64,000 bases of DNA, taken from the NCBI RefSeq assembly GCF_002407065.1, contig NZ_CP023564.1, forward strand, positions 62,001-126,000, in the 5' to 3' direction. The position numbers and the translations under genes were made by a program. The stretch comes from Brachybacterium ginsengisoli (GTDB lineage Bacteria; Actinomycetota; Actinomycetes; Actinomycetales; Dermabacteraceae). Positions 1 to 7,899 of this stretch are shown piece after piece. Each line of letters starts with the position of its first letter. Within the stretch, counting starts at the first letter, position 1. The notes beneath the pieces are model-generated. The model saw only the letters and a list, made by a program, of their open reading frames with translations. It did not search any database and had not been told where the DNA came from.

Positions 1-338
1 TGCAGGCCCATGTCGGTGGCCGGTGGGTGCTCGTCGACGCGACGCACGATCCGCCACTGGACGCCCTGGGTCTGCCGGTCGGCCGCTGGGACGGTCGCAG
101 CGCGACGGAGCCCGCCTATCGGCCCATAGGGCCGCGCGTCGTGCTCGGGCAGAAAGGACCAGGTTCCGAGCAGCTCCAGGAGGCGGGGGAACGTATCGGG
201 CGCCAGGTCGAGGCCACCCGCCCAGAGCTGATCACGCAGTATCGGGATGAGCTGAACGCGCTGTTCGAGGGCTGTCGGCAGGGGCGAGAGCCGTTGCCGA
301 TGCGGGACGGCGACGGACCTCTCGCCTCAAAGGCCTAG
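1..338 (+). CDS. C-terminal fragment of a transglutaminase-like protein (5' end outside window)
   Basis: The frame is open from base 3 and ends with TAG at 336-338, leaving 111 residues. It begins QAHVGGRWVLVDATHD. A Gly-x-Trp-x-x-x-Asp-Ala-Thr stretch of this kind is where transglutaminase-like proteins carry the third catalytic residue (Asp) after the upstream Cys and His, which would lie outside the window. The rest is charged and helical with no further domain I recognise. The stop overlaps the stop of the convergent kinase gene by 4 bp (CTAG). The family call rests on this one motif, so it is moderate; an unrelated protein with a similar motif is possible. Confidence 0.55.
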   Translation, partial: QAHVGGRWVLVDATHDPPLDALGLPVGRWDGRSATEPAYRPIGPRVVLGQKGPGSEQLQEAGERIGRQVEATRPELITQYRDELNALFEGCRQGREPLPMRDGDGPLASKA

Positions 339-1306
339 CCGGCCGAACGGGCACGGAGGAGGTCGGGCCAGGACTCCTTCCCGTCTCCGGAGGTGAGCGC
401 GAGGAGGTCCAGGAGTGTCGCGCTGCGGGGAGCGGCCCAGTTCCTGTCCTCCGAGGTGGAGGGCTCTTTCAGGAGACGCGCGAGCGCCAGGTAGAGGTGA
501 TACCAGAGTGCGTCCCGCTCGAGCTCGAGCTCGAGGTCGGAGCCGTCGTCAGTGCGATATCCCGCGAGGAGATCGGGCAGGTCCTCGAGCGGCAGGCCGA
601 CGAGATCACGGGCCGGGGAACCCCACTCGGCGCATCCCCAGTCCAGCAGGGCGGTGACCTCTCCCGCGCCGTCGACCATCACGTTGGAGGGGGCCACGTC
701 CCGGTGCACCAGCACGGGGTCCGCGAGCGAGGGGCCCTCGGGGCGGAGGCGCTCGAACTGTTCACGCAGCCAGACGTGCTGGGCGCCGCCGATCTCTCCG
801 GCCTCGACGAGGCGGTCGAGCAGCTCGGGGAGGGAGAAGGCGTAGGGCTCGGGAAGCGCGTCGAGGGGGCCGACCCGCTGCATGCGGATCTCGTGCAGCG
901 CCCGCAGGATCTCGCCGAGCGCGCCGAGCGTGCGTCGGCGCCCCGTCCTGTTGAGGGGCCGTGCCGCGAGGGTCTCGCCGCGGGCGCGGCGGAGGACCAT
1001 GTAGGGCACGCTCGCGTGCCGCAGGGACGTGTCGAAACTGATGATCTCCGGCGCCGGCAACCCGGCGTCGCGGACGAGCGGGATCACCAGGGACTCCTTC
1101 GCCAGCAGGCCCTCGGCCCGAGTGGTGCGCGGGAGTCGGAGGACCAGCTCGTCGCCTAGGAGGAGCGAGAGGTTCACCTGGCCCTGGACGGGGACCGGCA
1201 CCACGTCCGAGGGGGCGACGCCGTGCTGCCCGGCGACCGCGCGCGCGATCTCGCGGGCATCCTGGGGCAGGTCAGGGGGCTGTGGGGCCGCGCGTGCAGC
1301 ATCCAC
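335..1306 (-). CDS. Aminoglycoside phosphotransferase (APH) family kinase-like protein
   Basis: A 323-residue protein with the fold signatures of the APH/choline kinase family: the catalytic loop VHRDVAPSN (H201, D203, N208) and the metal-binding LLDWG (D222). These enzymes phosphorylate small hydroxylated molecules with ATP; the substrate cannot be told, and most chromosomal actinobacterial members are not proven resistance enzymes. I chose GTG at 1306 because a strong Shine-Dalgarno (GGGAGG) lies 7 bases upstream; an in-frame ATG at 1327 has no such site. The N-terminal lobe has the expected VVPVPVQGQVN and LVLRLPR strands. It is the first of three APH-like genes within 10 kb. Confidence 0.8.
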   Translation of the reverse strand: MDAARAAPQPPDLPQDAREIARAVAGQHGVAPSDVVPVPVQGQVNLSLLLGDELVLRLPRTTRAEGLLAKESLVIPLVRDAGLPAPEIISFDTSLRHASVPYMVLRRARGETLAARPLNRTGRRRTLGALGEILRALHEIRMQRVGPLDALPEPYAFSLPELLDRLVEAGEIGGAQHVWLREQFERLRPEGPSLADPVLVHRDVAPSNVMVDGAGEVTALLDWGCAEWGSPARDLVGLPLEDLPDLLAGYRTDDGSDLELELERDALWYHLYLALARLLKEPSTSEDRNWAAPRSATLLDLLALTSGDGKESWPDLLRARSAG

Positions 1307-1365
1307 CCTCGAGCCCTCCCTTCGCATCGGCCGTGCACTGTGGGTACAGAGTTCGCGGCTCGCGG

Positions 1366-1941
1366 TCAGCGCACCACGTCGTAGACCAGCTTCACCACGC
1401 CGTTGCCGTAGGCGACGGAGTCGCGCAGGCGCAGGTCCTGCCGGTCGTGCGCCGAGGTGGGGAGGAACCGCTTGCCGGTCCCCAGCGTCACCGGGAACAG
1501 CAGCAGGTGGTAGCGGTCGATGAGGCCCGCCTCCCCGAGCCGGCGGGCGAGCTCGGCGCTGCCGTGGATGAAGATCGTGCCACCGTCGCCTGCCTTCTCC
1601 GTGGCGACGTCCTCGGTGGAGCGGAGGATCCGGGTCTCGCCCCAGCCCTCGTGCAGGTCTGCCTCGTCCAGCGAGGAGGAGACGACGATCTTCGGGATGT
1701 CCTGGTACGCGGCGTGATCGGGGGAGCCGTTCCACTCCGGGGCGAAGTCCTTGTAGCTGCGCCGGCCGAACATCAGCGCGGAGGTCTCGGCGATCTCCTC
1801 GCCCTTGAGGGAGAACGCCTCCTCGTCGAAGGGCGTGCTGAGCACCCAGCCTCCCTGCGGATGCCCCTCCACCACCCCGCCGGGGGAGTCGACGATGCCG
1901 TCGAGCGTCATGAAGCCGGTCCAGACCAGTTCTCGAGCCAT
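1366..1941 (-). CDS. Dihydrofolate reductase-like (RibD C-terminal domain) oxidoreductase
   Basis: A 191-residue single-domain protein of the RibD-C/DHFR-like family common in actinobacteria. It opens with ARELVWTGFMTLDGIVDSP, the family's first strand and Leu-Asp-Gly turn, has MFGRRSYKDF after the first third, and near the C-terminus has DRYHLLLFPVTLGTGKRF, the typical pre-C-terminal block. These are presumed NADPH-dependent reductases of unknown physiological substrate. ATG 1941 follows AGGAGA at a spacing of about 5. The upstream gene on the same strand is 118 bp away and the downstream APH gene 59 bp away, so cotranscription is possible but unproven. Confidence 0.8.
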   Translation of the reverse strand: MARELVWTGFMTLDGIVDSPGGVVEGHPQGGWVLSTPFDEEAFSLKGEEIAETSALMFGRRSYKDFAPEWNGSPDHAAYQDIPKIVVSSSLDEADLHEGWGETRILRSTEDVATEKAGDGGTIFIHGSAELARRLGEAGLIDRYHLLLFPVTLGTGKRFLPTSAHDRQDLRLRDSVAYGNGVVKLVYDVVR

Positions 1942-2059
1942 GATGTCTCCTGGGGTGAGACGGCTCGGGGGCGTCTCCGTCCGGGTGCCCGATGCACCGG
2001 GGCCGTCACGTGCACAGTAGTCAGCCGCGGGTGAGGGCGCACCCCCTGCGGGCCGGTGG

Positions 2060-2230
2060 TCAGTCCCGGCGCTCGCCGCGTCGAGGCCGCGCGCCGCCGT
2101 CGGCCTGCCGGACGCCGGAGGCGATTGCTGCCCGCACCACGAGGTGCAGCCCGCCCACCACGGAGACCACGGCGAGGGCGATGCCGAGCAGCACGACGAT
2201 CTCGAATCCGTCGATCCCCAGGACGTCCAT
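2060..2230 (-). CDS. Candidate small single-pass membrane protein (56 aa)
   Basis: A short frame from ATG 2230 to TGA 2060 encodes 56 residues: a short acidic N-terminus (MDVLGIDGFE), one strongly hydrophobic segment (IVVLLGIALAVVSVVGGLHL), and a basic tail rich in Arg. The composition is that of a small membrane protein and codon third positions are GC-rich like its neighbours. The Shine-Dalgarno is poor (CAGGAC just before the ATG), which lowers confidence. It lies between the DHFR-like gene and the acetyltransferase gene on the same strand. I recognise no family. Confidence 0.45.
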   Translation of the reverse strand: MDVLGIDGFEIVVLLGIALAVVSVVGGLHLVVRAAIASGVRQADGGARPRRGERRD

Positions 2231-2414
2231 GTCCTGACTCTATGCGCCGAGAGATCGTATCGAGGTGTCCCGCGGCGTCTCGGCACGCATATCCGCGGGG
2301 CGATGCTCGTCGGTCGGCGCGCACAAGGCGTTCGGCGCGAGCATGGGGAGGAGTCTGGCAAGCCGCGGGGGTGGTCTCGCCGAAGGATGGGAGATCCCAG
2401 GTCCGCCCGGCGGG

Positions 2415-3041
2415 TCAGAGCTTCCGCGCCGCGGCGGCTCGCAGCATCGAATGGACGACCGGGCCGTCGGGGATCTGCGTCGTCGCGGTGACGGTGAAGC
2501 CGTGGCGGGAGTAGAGCTCCACGTTGCGGGGGTCCGAGGTCTCCAGCACGCAGCTCCCACCGGCCGCATCGACTCGGCGCAGGCCCTCGACGAGCAGTGC
2601 GGAGCCGATGCCCTGCCCGCGTGCCGAGGGGTGGACGCCGAGGGTCGCGAGCTCCCAGGCCTCGGGCGGACGCGGCGGCAGCTCGGCGGCGAGGAACGCG
2701 TCGAGCCGCTCGCCCAGCAGGTGCACGACCCGCGCCTGCGCTGCGTCGGCCGGGGCGGGGGAGTGCGGCCGGAGCAGGGCGGCCACCCCGTCCAGCCGCT
2801 CACTCACGAGCACGATGCCACTGGTCAGGGCATGCTCGAGATAGATCGACTGCAGCTCCTCGAGCCGTTCCGCATAGTGGTCCTCGGGGATGGACCACCG
2901 TGTCCACGGGTAGTCGTCGAAGGCCGTGGCGAGAGTGCCCGCAGCAGCGGGAACGTCGGCGGGCAGGGCATCGCGGAGTGGGATCGGCACCCCGGTACGG
3001 TAGTCCACCTCGTCCAGGGCGCGGCCGGCCGCTGCACTCAT
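2415..3041 (-). CDS. GNAT family N-acetyltransferase
   Basis: A 208-residue GCN5-related acetyltransferase. The acetyl-CoA-binding motif A is clear: LATLGVHPSARGQGIGSALL (R/Q-x-x-G-x-G/A), followed by CVLETSDPRNVELYSRHGF, the alpha4/beta7 block. The substrate is unknown. ATG 3041 overlaps the stop of the upstream kinase gene (ATGA, 3038-3041), so the two are translationally coupled. The pairing of a small-molecule kinase and an acetyltransferase hints at detoxification or small-molecule modification, but this is inference. Confidence 0.85.
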   Translation of the reverse strand: MSAAAGRALDEVDYRTGVPIPLRDALPADVPAAAGTLATAFDDYPWTRWSIPEDHYAERLEELQSIYLEHALTSGIVLVSERLDGVAALLRPHSPAPADAAQARVVHLLGERLDAFLAAELPPRPPEAWELATLGVHPSARGQGIGSALLVEGLRRVDAAGGSCVLETSDPRNVELYSRHGFTVTATTQIPDGPVVHSMLRAAAARKL

Positions 3042-3787
3042 GACGACTCCCGCATGCGCGCCCTGAGCACGTCGAACTCGCAGCCCGGGGCGTCGGGATC
3101 GAAGCCGTGCTCGAGCAGCCAGCGCGCCGCGGTGAGGCTCCGCAGCGACCACCAGGCGCGGATCGCGCCCCGGTCCACGTCCGTGCCGTAGCCCGCGAGC
3201 AGGTCCTCCAGGCGCTCCTCGTGGCCGAGGGTGAGGATCGCGAGATCGAACATCGCGTCTCCCGGCGCGCCCTCCGACCAGTCGATGATGCCGGTGACCT
3301 CGTCGTGCTCGACGAAGACGTGGGTGATCTGCAGATCGCCGTGGACGAATACGGGCCGCCGCGGCCGCAGCGCCCCGCGAGCGATCCGCCGATTGCGCTG
3401 CACCACCTCGGCGGGGAGAGGGGAGTGCGCGAGCAGCCACTCGCACTCCCGCTCGAGCTCCGCCTCGACCTCCTCCAGCGGCCGCCCGGGCCACGCCGGG
3501 AGCGGCGCCTCGTGGAGCCGACGGAGGGCGCGTCCTGCCGCGGCCCACGCCGCGGGCGATGCCTCCGACGGGGCGCCGAGCACGCCCAGGGCCGTGCCGG
3601 GCACCGCCGCGAGGGCGAGCGCCGGCGGCTCGTGCCACAGCACCTCGGGAGTCGGGACCGGGGCGAGCTCCATCGCCCGGACCTCCCGCGCGGAGCGCCC
3701 GGGATCCCCGTCGACCTTCAGGAACACCTCGCCCACGCGCAGGGTCGCCCGCTCGCTGTGCGCGACGACCAGCTCGACCTCGTCCAT
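3038..3787 (-). CDS. APH family phosphotransferase
   Basis: A 249-residue protein, second APH-type kinase in the window. It has VFVHGDLQITHVFV (catalytic loop, His-Gly-Asp with a His in place of the usual Asn further on) followed by GIIDWSEGAPGDAMFDLA, the DxD-like metal site and family-typical 'gD..fDLA' block. The N-terminal lobe is short (RATLRVGEVFLKVD contains the ATP-anchoring Lys). ATG 3787 follows GGAGG at about 7 bases. The 3' end overlaps the GNAT start by 4 bp. It is divergent from the metal transporter operon, whose operator-like palindrome lies about 105 bp from this start. Substrate unknown. Confidence 0.82.
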   Translation of the reverse strand: MDEVELVVAHSERATLRVGEVFLKVDGDPGRSAREVRAMELAPVPTPEVLWHEPPALALAAVPGTALGVLGAPSEASPAAWAAAGRALRRLHEAPLPAWPGRPLEEVEAELERECEWLLAHSPLPAEVVQRNRRIARGALRPRRPVFVHGDLQITHVFVEHDEVTGIIDWSEGAPGDAMFDLAILTLGHEERLEDLLAGYGTDVDRGAIRAWWSLRSLTAARWLLEHGFDPDAPGCEFDVLRARMRESS

Positions 3788-3890
3788 GCGGCCATCCTCC
3801 CCGCACGGCGGCGGGATGTCGCCGGATTTCGAGGAGGGCCGACGCGCCGCGTGACTCGCGCCCCGGGATATGAGACAGTTCCCTCCACAA

Positions 3891-3908
3891 AGTTCGGCAT
3901 GCCGAACT
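3891..3908. promoter_or_regulatory. Perfect 18-bp palindrome, candidate metal-regulator (MntR-type) operator
   Basis: AGTTCGGCATGCCGAACT is fully self-complementary and sits 33 bp before the start of the metal-transport binding-protein gene, in the divergent gap. A DtxR/MntR-family regulator is encoded at the other end of the operon, so this is the natural candidate for its binding site. The assignment to that regulator is inference. Confidence 0.6.
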
Positions 3909-3940
3909 CCGAATGACAGCAGAGGCGAAGAGGTGTGCTC

Positions 3941-4867
3941 GTGAGGCATGGAGGACGGGTCGGGACGAGGGCTGCGGCGATGGCGGCGGCGCTGGTGATG
4001 CTGCTGGCCGGGTGCGGGGGCGCGGGCGACCAGGACACGCGGGACGTGCCCGTCGTGCTGACCACCTTCACGGTCCTGCAGGACGTGGCGCAGAACGTCG
4101 CCGGGGAGCATCTCCGCGTCGAGTCGATCACCAAGCCCGGCGCCGAGATCCACGGCTACGAGCCCACTCCCGGCGACGTCGCCAGAGCCTCCGAGGCGGA
4201 TCTCATCCTCGACAACGGCCTGCACCTCGAGGCCTGGTTCGCCCAGTTCGTCGAGACCGCCGACGTGCCCCACGCAGTGGTCTCCGACGGGGTCGAGGCG
4301 CTCGACATCGCCGGGGATCCCGGCACGCCCAACCCCCACGCCTGGATGAGCCCCGAGGCGGCGCAGGTCTACGTCGACAATATGGCCGGCGCCTTCAGCG
4401 AGCTCGACCCCGAGCACGCCGAGGACTACGCGAGGAACGCCGAAGAGTACTCCCGGCAGCTCCAGCAGATCCACGACGAGCTCGTCGAGACCGTCGGCGC
4501 CCTCCCGGAGAACCAGCGAGCGCTCGTGACCTGCGAGGGAGCCTTCTCCTATCTCGCCCGCGACGTGGGCCTCGAGGAGCACTACATCTGGCCCGTCAAC
4601 GCCGAGCAGCAGGCCACCCCGCAGCAGATCGCCGCGGTCATCGAGACCGTTCGTGACCAGGACGTCCCCGCCGTGTTCTGCGAGTCGACCGTCTCCGACG
4701 CCCCCATGCAGCAGGTCGTCGAGGCGACCGGAGCCCGCTTCGGCGGCACCCTCTACGTCGACTCGCTCTCGGAGGAGGGGGGACCCGTCCCCTCCTATCT
4801 CGCTCTGCTCCGTCACGACGCCGACGTGATCGTCGAGGGCCTGACCGGGACGGAGGCCGCCGCATGA
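3941..4867 (+). CDS. Metal (Mn/Zn) ABC transporter substrate-binding lipoprotein
   Basis: A 308-residue cluster A-I (ZnuA/PsaA/MntC type) binding protein. A signal peptide ends at the lipobox LLAGC, so it should be a lipoprotein outside the membrane. Typical ligand regions are present: GAEIHGYEPTPGD, then NPHAWMSPEAA, then the late CESTVSDAPMQQV block. It lacks the His-rich loop typical of many zinc-specific members, and the linked MntR-like regulator favours manganese; zinc or iron cannot be excluded. GTG 3941 is chosen because AGAGG lies 7 bases upstream; an in-frame GTG at 3935 is the alternative. The stop overlaps the ATPase start (ATGA). First gene of a three-gene importer operon. Confidence 0.85.
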   Translation: MRHGGRVGTRAAAMAAALVMLLAGCGGAGDQDTRDVPVVLTTFTVLQDVAQNVAGEHLRVESITKPGAEIHGYEPTPGDVARASEADLILDNGLHLEAWFAQFVETADVPHAVVSDGVEALDIAGDPGTPNPHAWMSPEAAQVYVDNMAGAFSELDPEHAEDYARNAEEYSRQLQQIHDELVETVGALPENQRALVTCEGAFSYLARDVGLEEHYIWPVNAEQQATPQQIAAVIETVRDQDVPAVFCESTVSDAPMQQVVEATGARFGGTLYVDSLSEEGGPVPSYLALLRHDADVIVEGLTGTEAAA

Positions 4868-5601
4868 GCATCCACGTGGACGACCTCACGGTCCGGTACG
4901 GCGAGGTCACCGCCCTGGACGGCCTGAGCGTGCACGTCGCGGCCGGAGAGGTGACCGGCCTGGTCGGCATGAACGGCGCCGGGAAGTCCACCCTGTTCGG
5001 CGCGATCATGGGCACCGTCCCGATCGCCTCCGGACGGATCCGACTGGACGGCGACGATCCCGTCCGGGCTCGCCGTCGCGGCGCGATCGGGTACGTCCCG
5101 CAGGGCGAGGCGATCGACGTGGCCTTCCCTGTCAGCGTGGGCGATGTGGTGATGATGGGCCGCTACGGCCACCAGGGCCTGACCCGTCGGCCCCGCCCCG
5201 CGGACCGCCGCGCCGTGGCCGAGGCGATCGAACGGGTCGAGCTCGAGGGGCTCGCCCGTCGGCCGATCGGCGCGCTCTCCGGCGGTCAGCGGCGCCGGGC
5301 CTTCGTGGCCCGCGGCCTCGCCCAGGGCGCCCGCACCCTCCTGCTGGACGAGCCCTTCGCCGGCGTCGACAAGCGCAGCGAGGCACTGCTGGTCGGCGTG
5401 CTCCGCGAGCTCGCGGCCGACGGCTGCACCGTGCTGGTCTCCACCCACGACCTCCACGCGCTGCCCGACCTCGCGCACTCCGCCGTGCTGCTGCGGCGCC
5501 GACTCCTCTTCCACGGCCCGGTCGCCGAGGCGCTCGAGCCCGCCATGCTCGCCCGAGCCTTCGGCCTGGACCCGCTGACCCGGCAGGAGGCCGGCCGATG
5601 A
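4864..5601 (+). CDS. Metal ABC transporter ATP-binding protein
   Basis: A 245-residue ATPase of the Mn/Zn/Fe importer family. Visible motifs in order: Walker A GMNGAGKST (residues 35-43), Q-loop in GYVPQGEAI, signature LSGGQRRRAFVARGLAQ, Walker B TLLLDEPFAGVD, and switch His in VSTHDLHAL. It powers the permease encoded next. The start overlaps the binding-protein gene by 4 bp and the end overlaps the permease start by 4 bp (5598-5601), so the three are one translationally coupled operon. Confidence 0.92.
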   Translation: MSIHVDDLTVRYGEVTALDGLSVHVAAGEVTGLVGMNGAGKSTLFGAIMGTVPIASGRIRLDGDDPVRARRRGAIGYVPQGEAIDVAFPVSVGDVVMMGRYGHQGLTRRPRPADRRAVAEAIERVELEGLARRPIGALSGGQRRRAFVARGLAQGARTLLLDEPFAGVDKRSEALLVGVLRELAADGCTVLVSTHDLHALPDLAHSAVLLRRRLLFHGPVAEALEPAMLARAFGLDPLTRQEAGR

Positions 5602-6719
5602 ACCCGCTCGACCTGCTCACCGAGCCGCTGCAGTACGACTTCATGCTGCGCGCGCTCGCCGCCACCTCCCTCGCCGCCGTGGTCTGCGCCCTGCTGTCCT
5701 GCTGGCTGGTGCTCATCGGCTGGTCGCTGATGGGGGACGCGGTCTCCCACGCCGTGCTGCCCGGCGTGGTCCTCTCCTACGCCCTCGGCCTGCCCTTCGC
5801 GCTCGGCGCGATCGTGTTCGGGATCCTCGCCGTGGTGCTCATCGGCGCGGTCCGCGACTCGCGACGGGTGGCGGAGGATGCCGCGATCGGGATCGTGTTC
5901 ACGACCCTGTTCGCTCTCGGTCTGGTGCTGATCTCCGTCACCCCGAGCCACACCGACCTCGGCCACATCCTCTTCGGCAGCGTGCTCGGGGTCTCCCGGG
6001 GCGATCTCGTGCAGATCGCGCTGCTCGCCGCCCTCGTGCTGGTGCTGCTGCTCATGCGGCGTCGCGACCTCACGCTCTACGCCTTCGACCCCACCCACGC
6101 CCGGGCGATCGGCCTGTCCCCGCGCCGCCTCGGCGCCCTGCTGCTGGGGCTGCTGGCCGTCACGGCGGTGGTCGCGCTGCAGGTGGTGGGCGTGATCCTC
6201 GTGGTCGCGATGCTGATCATCCCCGGCGCCACGGCGCGCCTGCTCACCGACCGCTTCTCCCGCATGCTGCTGATCGCGCCGACGTTCTCGGTCGCGGCCT
6301 CTGCGGCTGGGATCCTGCTGAGCTACTGGCTCGACGCCGCCTCTGGCGGACTGATCGTGCTGGTGCAGGGGACGCTGTACGCGCTCGTCCACCTGTTCGC
6401 ACCCCGCTACGGGCTGCTGGCCCGGCATCGGGTGTGGCGCGGGGACGGATCGGAAGGCTCCGTCTCGTCGGGCGCGGCGTCATCGGCCGACGGATCGGCG
6501 GCGACGGGATCCTCGGAGACGACGGGATTCTCGGAGACGACAGGAGTCGCGGTGCCGACGGAGCGTCAGGCGCCGCCGGTCTCCGACGCCCAGATCGCCT
6601 CGGTCGCCGAACGGCCCAGCGGCACCGCGCCGCTCGATCCGACCAGCGACACCTCGAGCGCGTCGGAGAACTCCGGCCCCTCGCGGACCTCGAGCTCCGC
6701 CCCCACCACGATGCCCTGA
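5598..6719 (+). CDS. Metal ABC transporter permease (ABC-3 family) with long C-terminal tail
   Basis: A 373-residue permease. Residues 1-275 hold about eight membrane segments and the family hallmark WSLMGDAVSHAVLPGVVLSYALG near the N-terminus and VVGVILVVAMLIIPGATARLLTDRF in the second half. Family members normally end about here; this one continues for about 90 residues of Ser/Thr/Gly/Pro-rich, uncharged sequence with repeats such as GSSETTGFSETTG. The last 154 bp lie antisense to the 3' end of the convergent regulator gene (6566-7249). The tail is probably cytoplasmic and disordered and may exist because the reading frame has run on into the neighbour. Confidence 0.87.
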   Translation: MNPLDLLTEPLQYDFMLRALAATSLAAVVCALLSCWLVLIGWSLMGDAVSHAVLPGVVLSYALGLPFALGAIVFGILAVVLIGAVRDSRRVAEDAAIGIVFTTLFALGLVLISVTPSHTDLGHILFGSVLGVSRGDLVQIALLAALVLVLLLMRRRDLTLYAFDPTHARAIGLSPRRLGALLLGLLAVTAVVALQVVGVILVVAMLIIPGATARLLTDRFSRMLLIAPTFSVAASAAGILLSYWLDAASGGLIVLVQGTLYALVHLFAPRYGLLARHRVWRGDGSEGSVSSGAASSADGSAATGSSETTGFSETTGVAVPTERQAPPVSDAQIASVAERPSGTAPLDPTSDTSSASENSGPSRTSSSAPTTMP

Positions 6720-7249
6720 GCGGCGCAGAAGGTGAGCAGGCGAGGATCGGCGTCGGAGATCCGCTCCACGCGCACCCGCGTCCCCGCCGGGAGGGTGGCG
6801 AGAAGCTGCGCCTCGGGCTGGTCGACGGACCCGTCGGCCGCGGGGATCGGATCCCCGTGCGGATCACGGGAGGGCCGGCCCAGGTGGGCGTCGAGCCGCT
6901 CGACGAGCAGGTCGGAGACCGCGTGCTCGAGCTGCTCCGCCTCGTCGTGCACCTCCTCCCAGCCGTAGCCGAGGTCCCGCACCAGGAACGTCTCGATCAG
7001 CCGGTGCCGACGCACCATCGCCAGGGCGTGCGCACGACCCTGCGCGCTCAGCGCGATCGCGCCGTAGCGGGTGTGCTCGACCAGCCCCTGCTCGCCGAGC
7101 TTCCGCATCGCATCGGACACGCTGGAGAGCCGCACCCCCACCCGCTCCGCGATCGCGGAGACCGTCACCGACTCCTCGGACCACTCGCCGAGGCTCCAGA
7201 CGGCCTTGAGGTAGTTCTGGGCGCTGGTCGACAGCTCGGAGACGGACAT
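6566..7249 (-). CDS. DtxR/MntR family metal-dependent transcriptional regulator
   Basis: A 227-residue repressor. The N-terminal winged helix (MSVSELSTSAQNYLKAVWSL, then VTVSAIAERVGVRLSSVSDAMRKL) is typical of the DtxR family; the dimerisation/metal domain has EEVHDEAEQLEHAVSDLL, where the Glu-x-x-His pattern provides metal ligands. A C-terminal FeoA/SH3-like domain (RVRVERISDADPRLLTF...GIVVGAELEV) follows. It probably uses manganese or iron to repress the convergent importer operon through the palindrome at 3891-3908. ATG 7249 is the first start matching the family N-terminus. Its 3' 154 bp overlap the permease gene in antisense. Confidence 0.87.
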   Translation of the reverse strand: MSVSELSTSAQNYLKAVWSLGEWSEESVTVSAIAERVGVRLSSVSDAMRKLGEQGLVEHTRYGAIALSAQGRAHALAMVRRHRLIETFLVRDLGYGWEEVHDEAEQLEHAVSDLLVERLDAHLGRPSRDPHGDPIPAADGSVDQPEAQLLATLPAGTRVRVERISDADPRLLTFCAAQGIVVGAELEVREGPEFSDALEVSLVGSSGAVPLGRSATEAIWASETGGA

Positions 7250-7331
7250 GGGAACACGGTAGCCAACGGCAGGCGGGTGCCGCGGCGGAGTGGGGGCGGG
7301 CGCGGCCCGGTTGCGTGCCGCCACCGGATCC

Positions 7332-7391
7332 AGTGACGTCAGATGACCCGCGAGCCCCGCATATGGGCCTCGTGGGTCATCTGACGTCACT
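7332..7391. repeat. Long palindrome, 23-nt arms
   Basis: Arms at 7332-7354 and 7369-7391 match at 22 of 23 positions around a 14-nt loop; the outer sequence is AGTGACGTCAGATGACCC and its complement. It lies between the starts/ends of two minus-strand genes, 87 bp 3' of the VOC gene. It could act as a terminator but has no T-run. It belongs with the group of long intergenic palindromes found elsewhere in the window, though its sequence is its own type. Confidence 0.75.
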
Positions 7392-7477
7392 TCTTTCGCG
7401 CCGCGGCGCGGCGCGGTGGCGGGCGCCGGGGATGCCCGGGCCCCGGCGCCGTCACTCGAGCGCGCTCCCGGGGACCC

Positions 7478-7837
7478 TCAGGAATCCGCGAACACCCCGA
7501 GCCGGTTCCCGCTGGGGTCGGTGAACTCGAAGCGTCGGCCGCCGGGGAACTCGTAGGGTCCCGCGACGACGGTGCCGCCCGCGTCCATCACGGCGCCGAC
7601 CGTCGCGTCCAGATCCTCCGAGAACAGCAGCACGAGCGGCCCCTCGGCCGACGGGGCCGCGCCAGGGTTCAGCCCTCCGATCTCACCCTCCCCGTCCGGG
7701 GCGGCGATGCTGCTGTACGCAGGCCCGTAGTCGTTGAACCGCCAGCCGAAGGCCTGCTCGTAGAAGGCGCGGGCGGCAGACAGGTCGGTGACGCCGAGCT
7801 CGATGTAGCTGATCGCGTGGTGGGTCGGTGCGGGCAT
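7478..7837 (-). CDS. VOC (glyoxalase/bleomycin resistance-like) family protein
   Basis: A 119-residue protein with two beta-alpha-beta-beta-beta half modules: ISYIELGVTDLSAARAFYEQAFGWRF at the N-terminus and PYEFPGGRRFEFTDPSGNRLGVF at the C-terminus. VOC proteins bind a metal and act as lyases, dioxygenases or drug-binding proteins; the substrate here is unknown. It is followed upstream by an AraC regulator gene on the same strand at 62 bp, and the two may be cotranscribed. Confidence 0.85.
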   Translation of the reverse strand: MPAPTHHAISYIELGVTDLSAARAFYEQAFGWRFNDYGPAYSSIAAPDGEGEIGGLNPGAAPSAEGPLVLLFSEDLDATVGAVMDAGGTVVAGPYEFPGGRRFEFTDPSGNRLGVFADS

Positions 7838-7899
7838 GGGATCTCCTCCGTGCGGTCGTGAGCCGGCCGAGCGGTGGCTCCGGCCTCGTGTCCCTGACG

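Noticed and set aside
1282-2361. Long plus- and minus-strand frames overlapping the DHFR-like gene
   Set aside because: Arg/Pro/Ala-rich products without domains; frames are by-products of GC-rich third positions.
4638-5015. Minus-strand frames opposite the metal ABC genes
   Set aside because: Low-complexity Arg-rich products opposite genes with intact Walker motifs.
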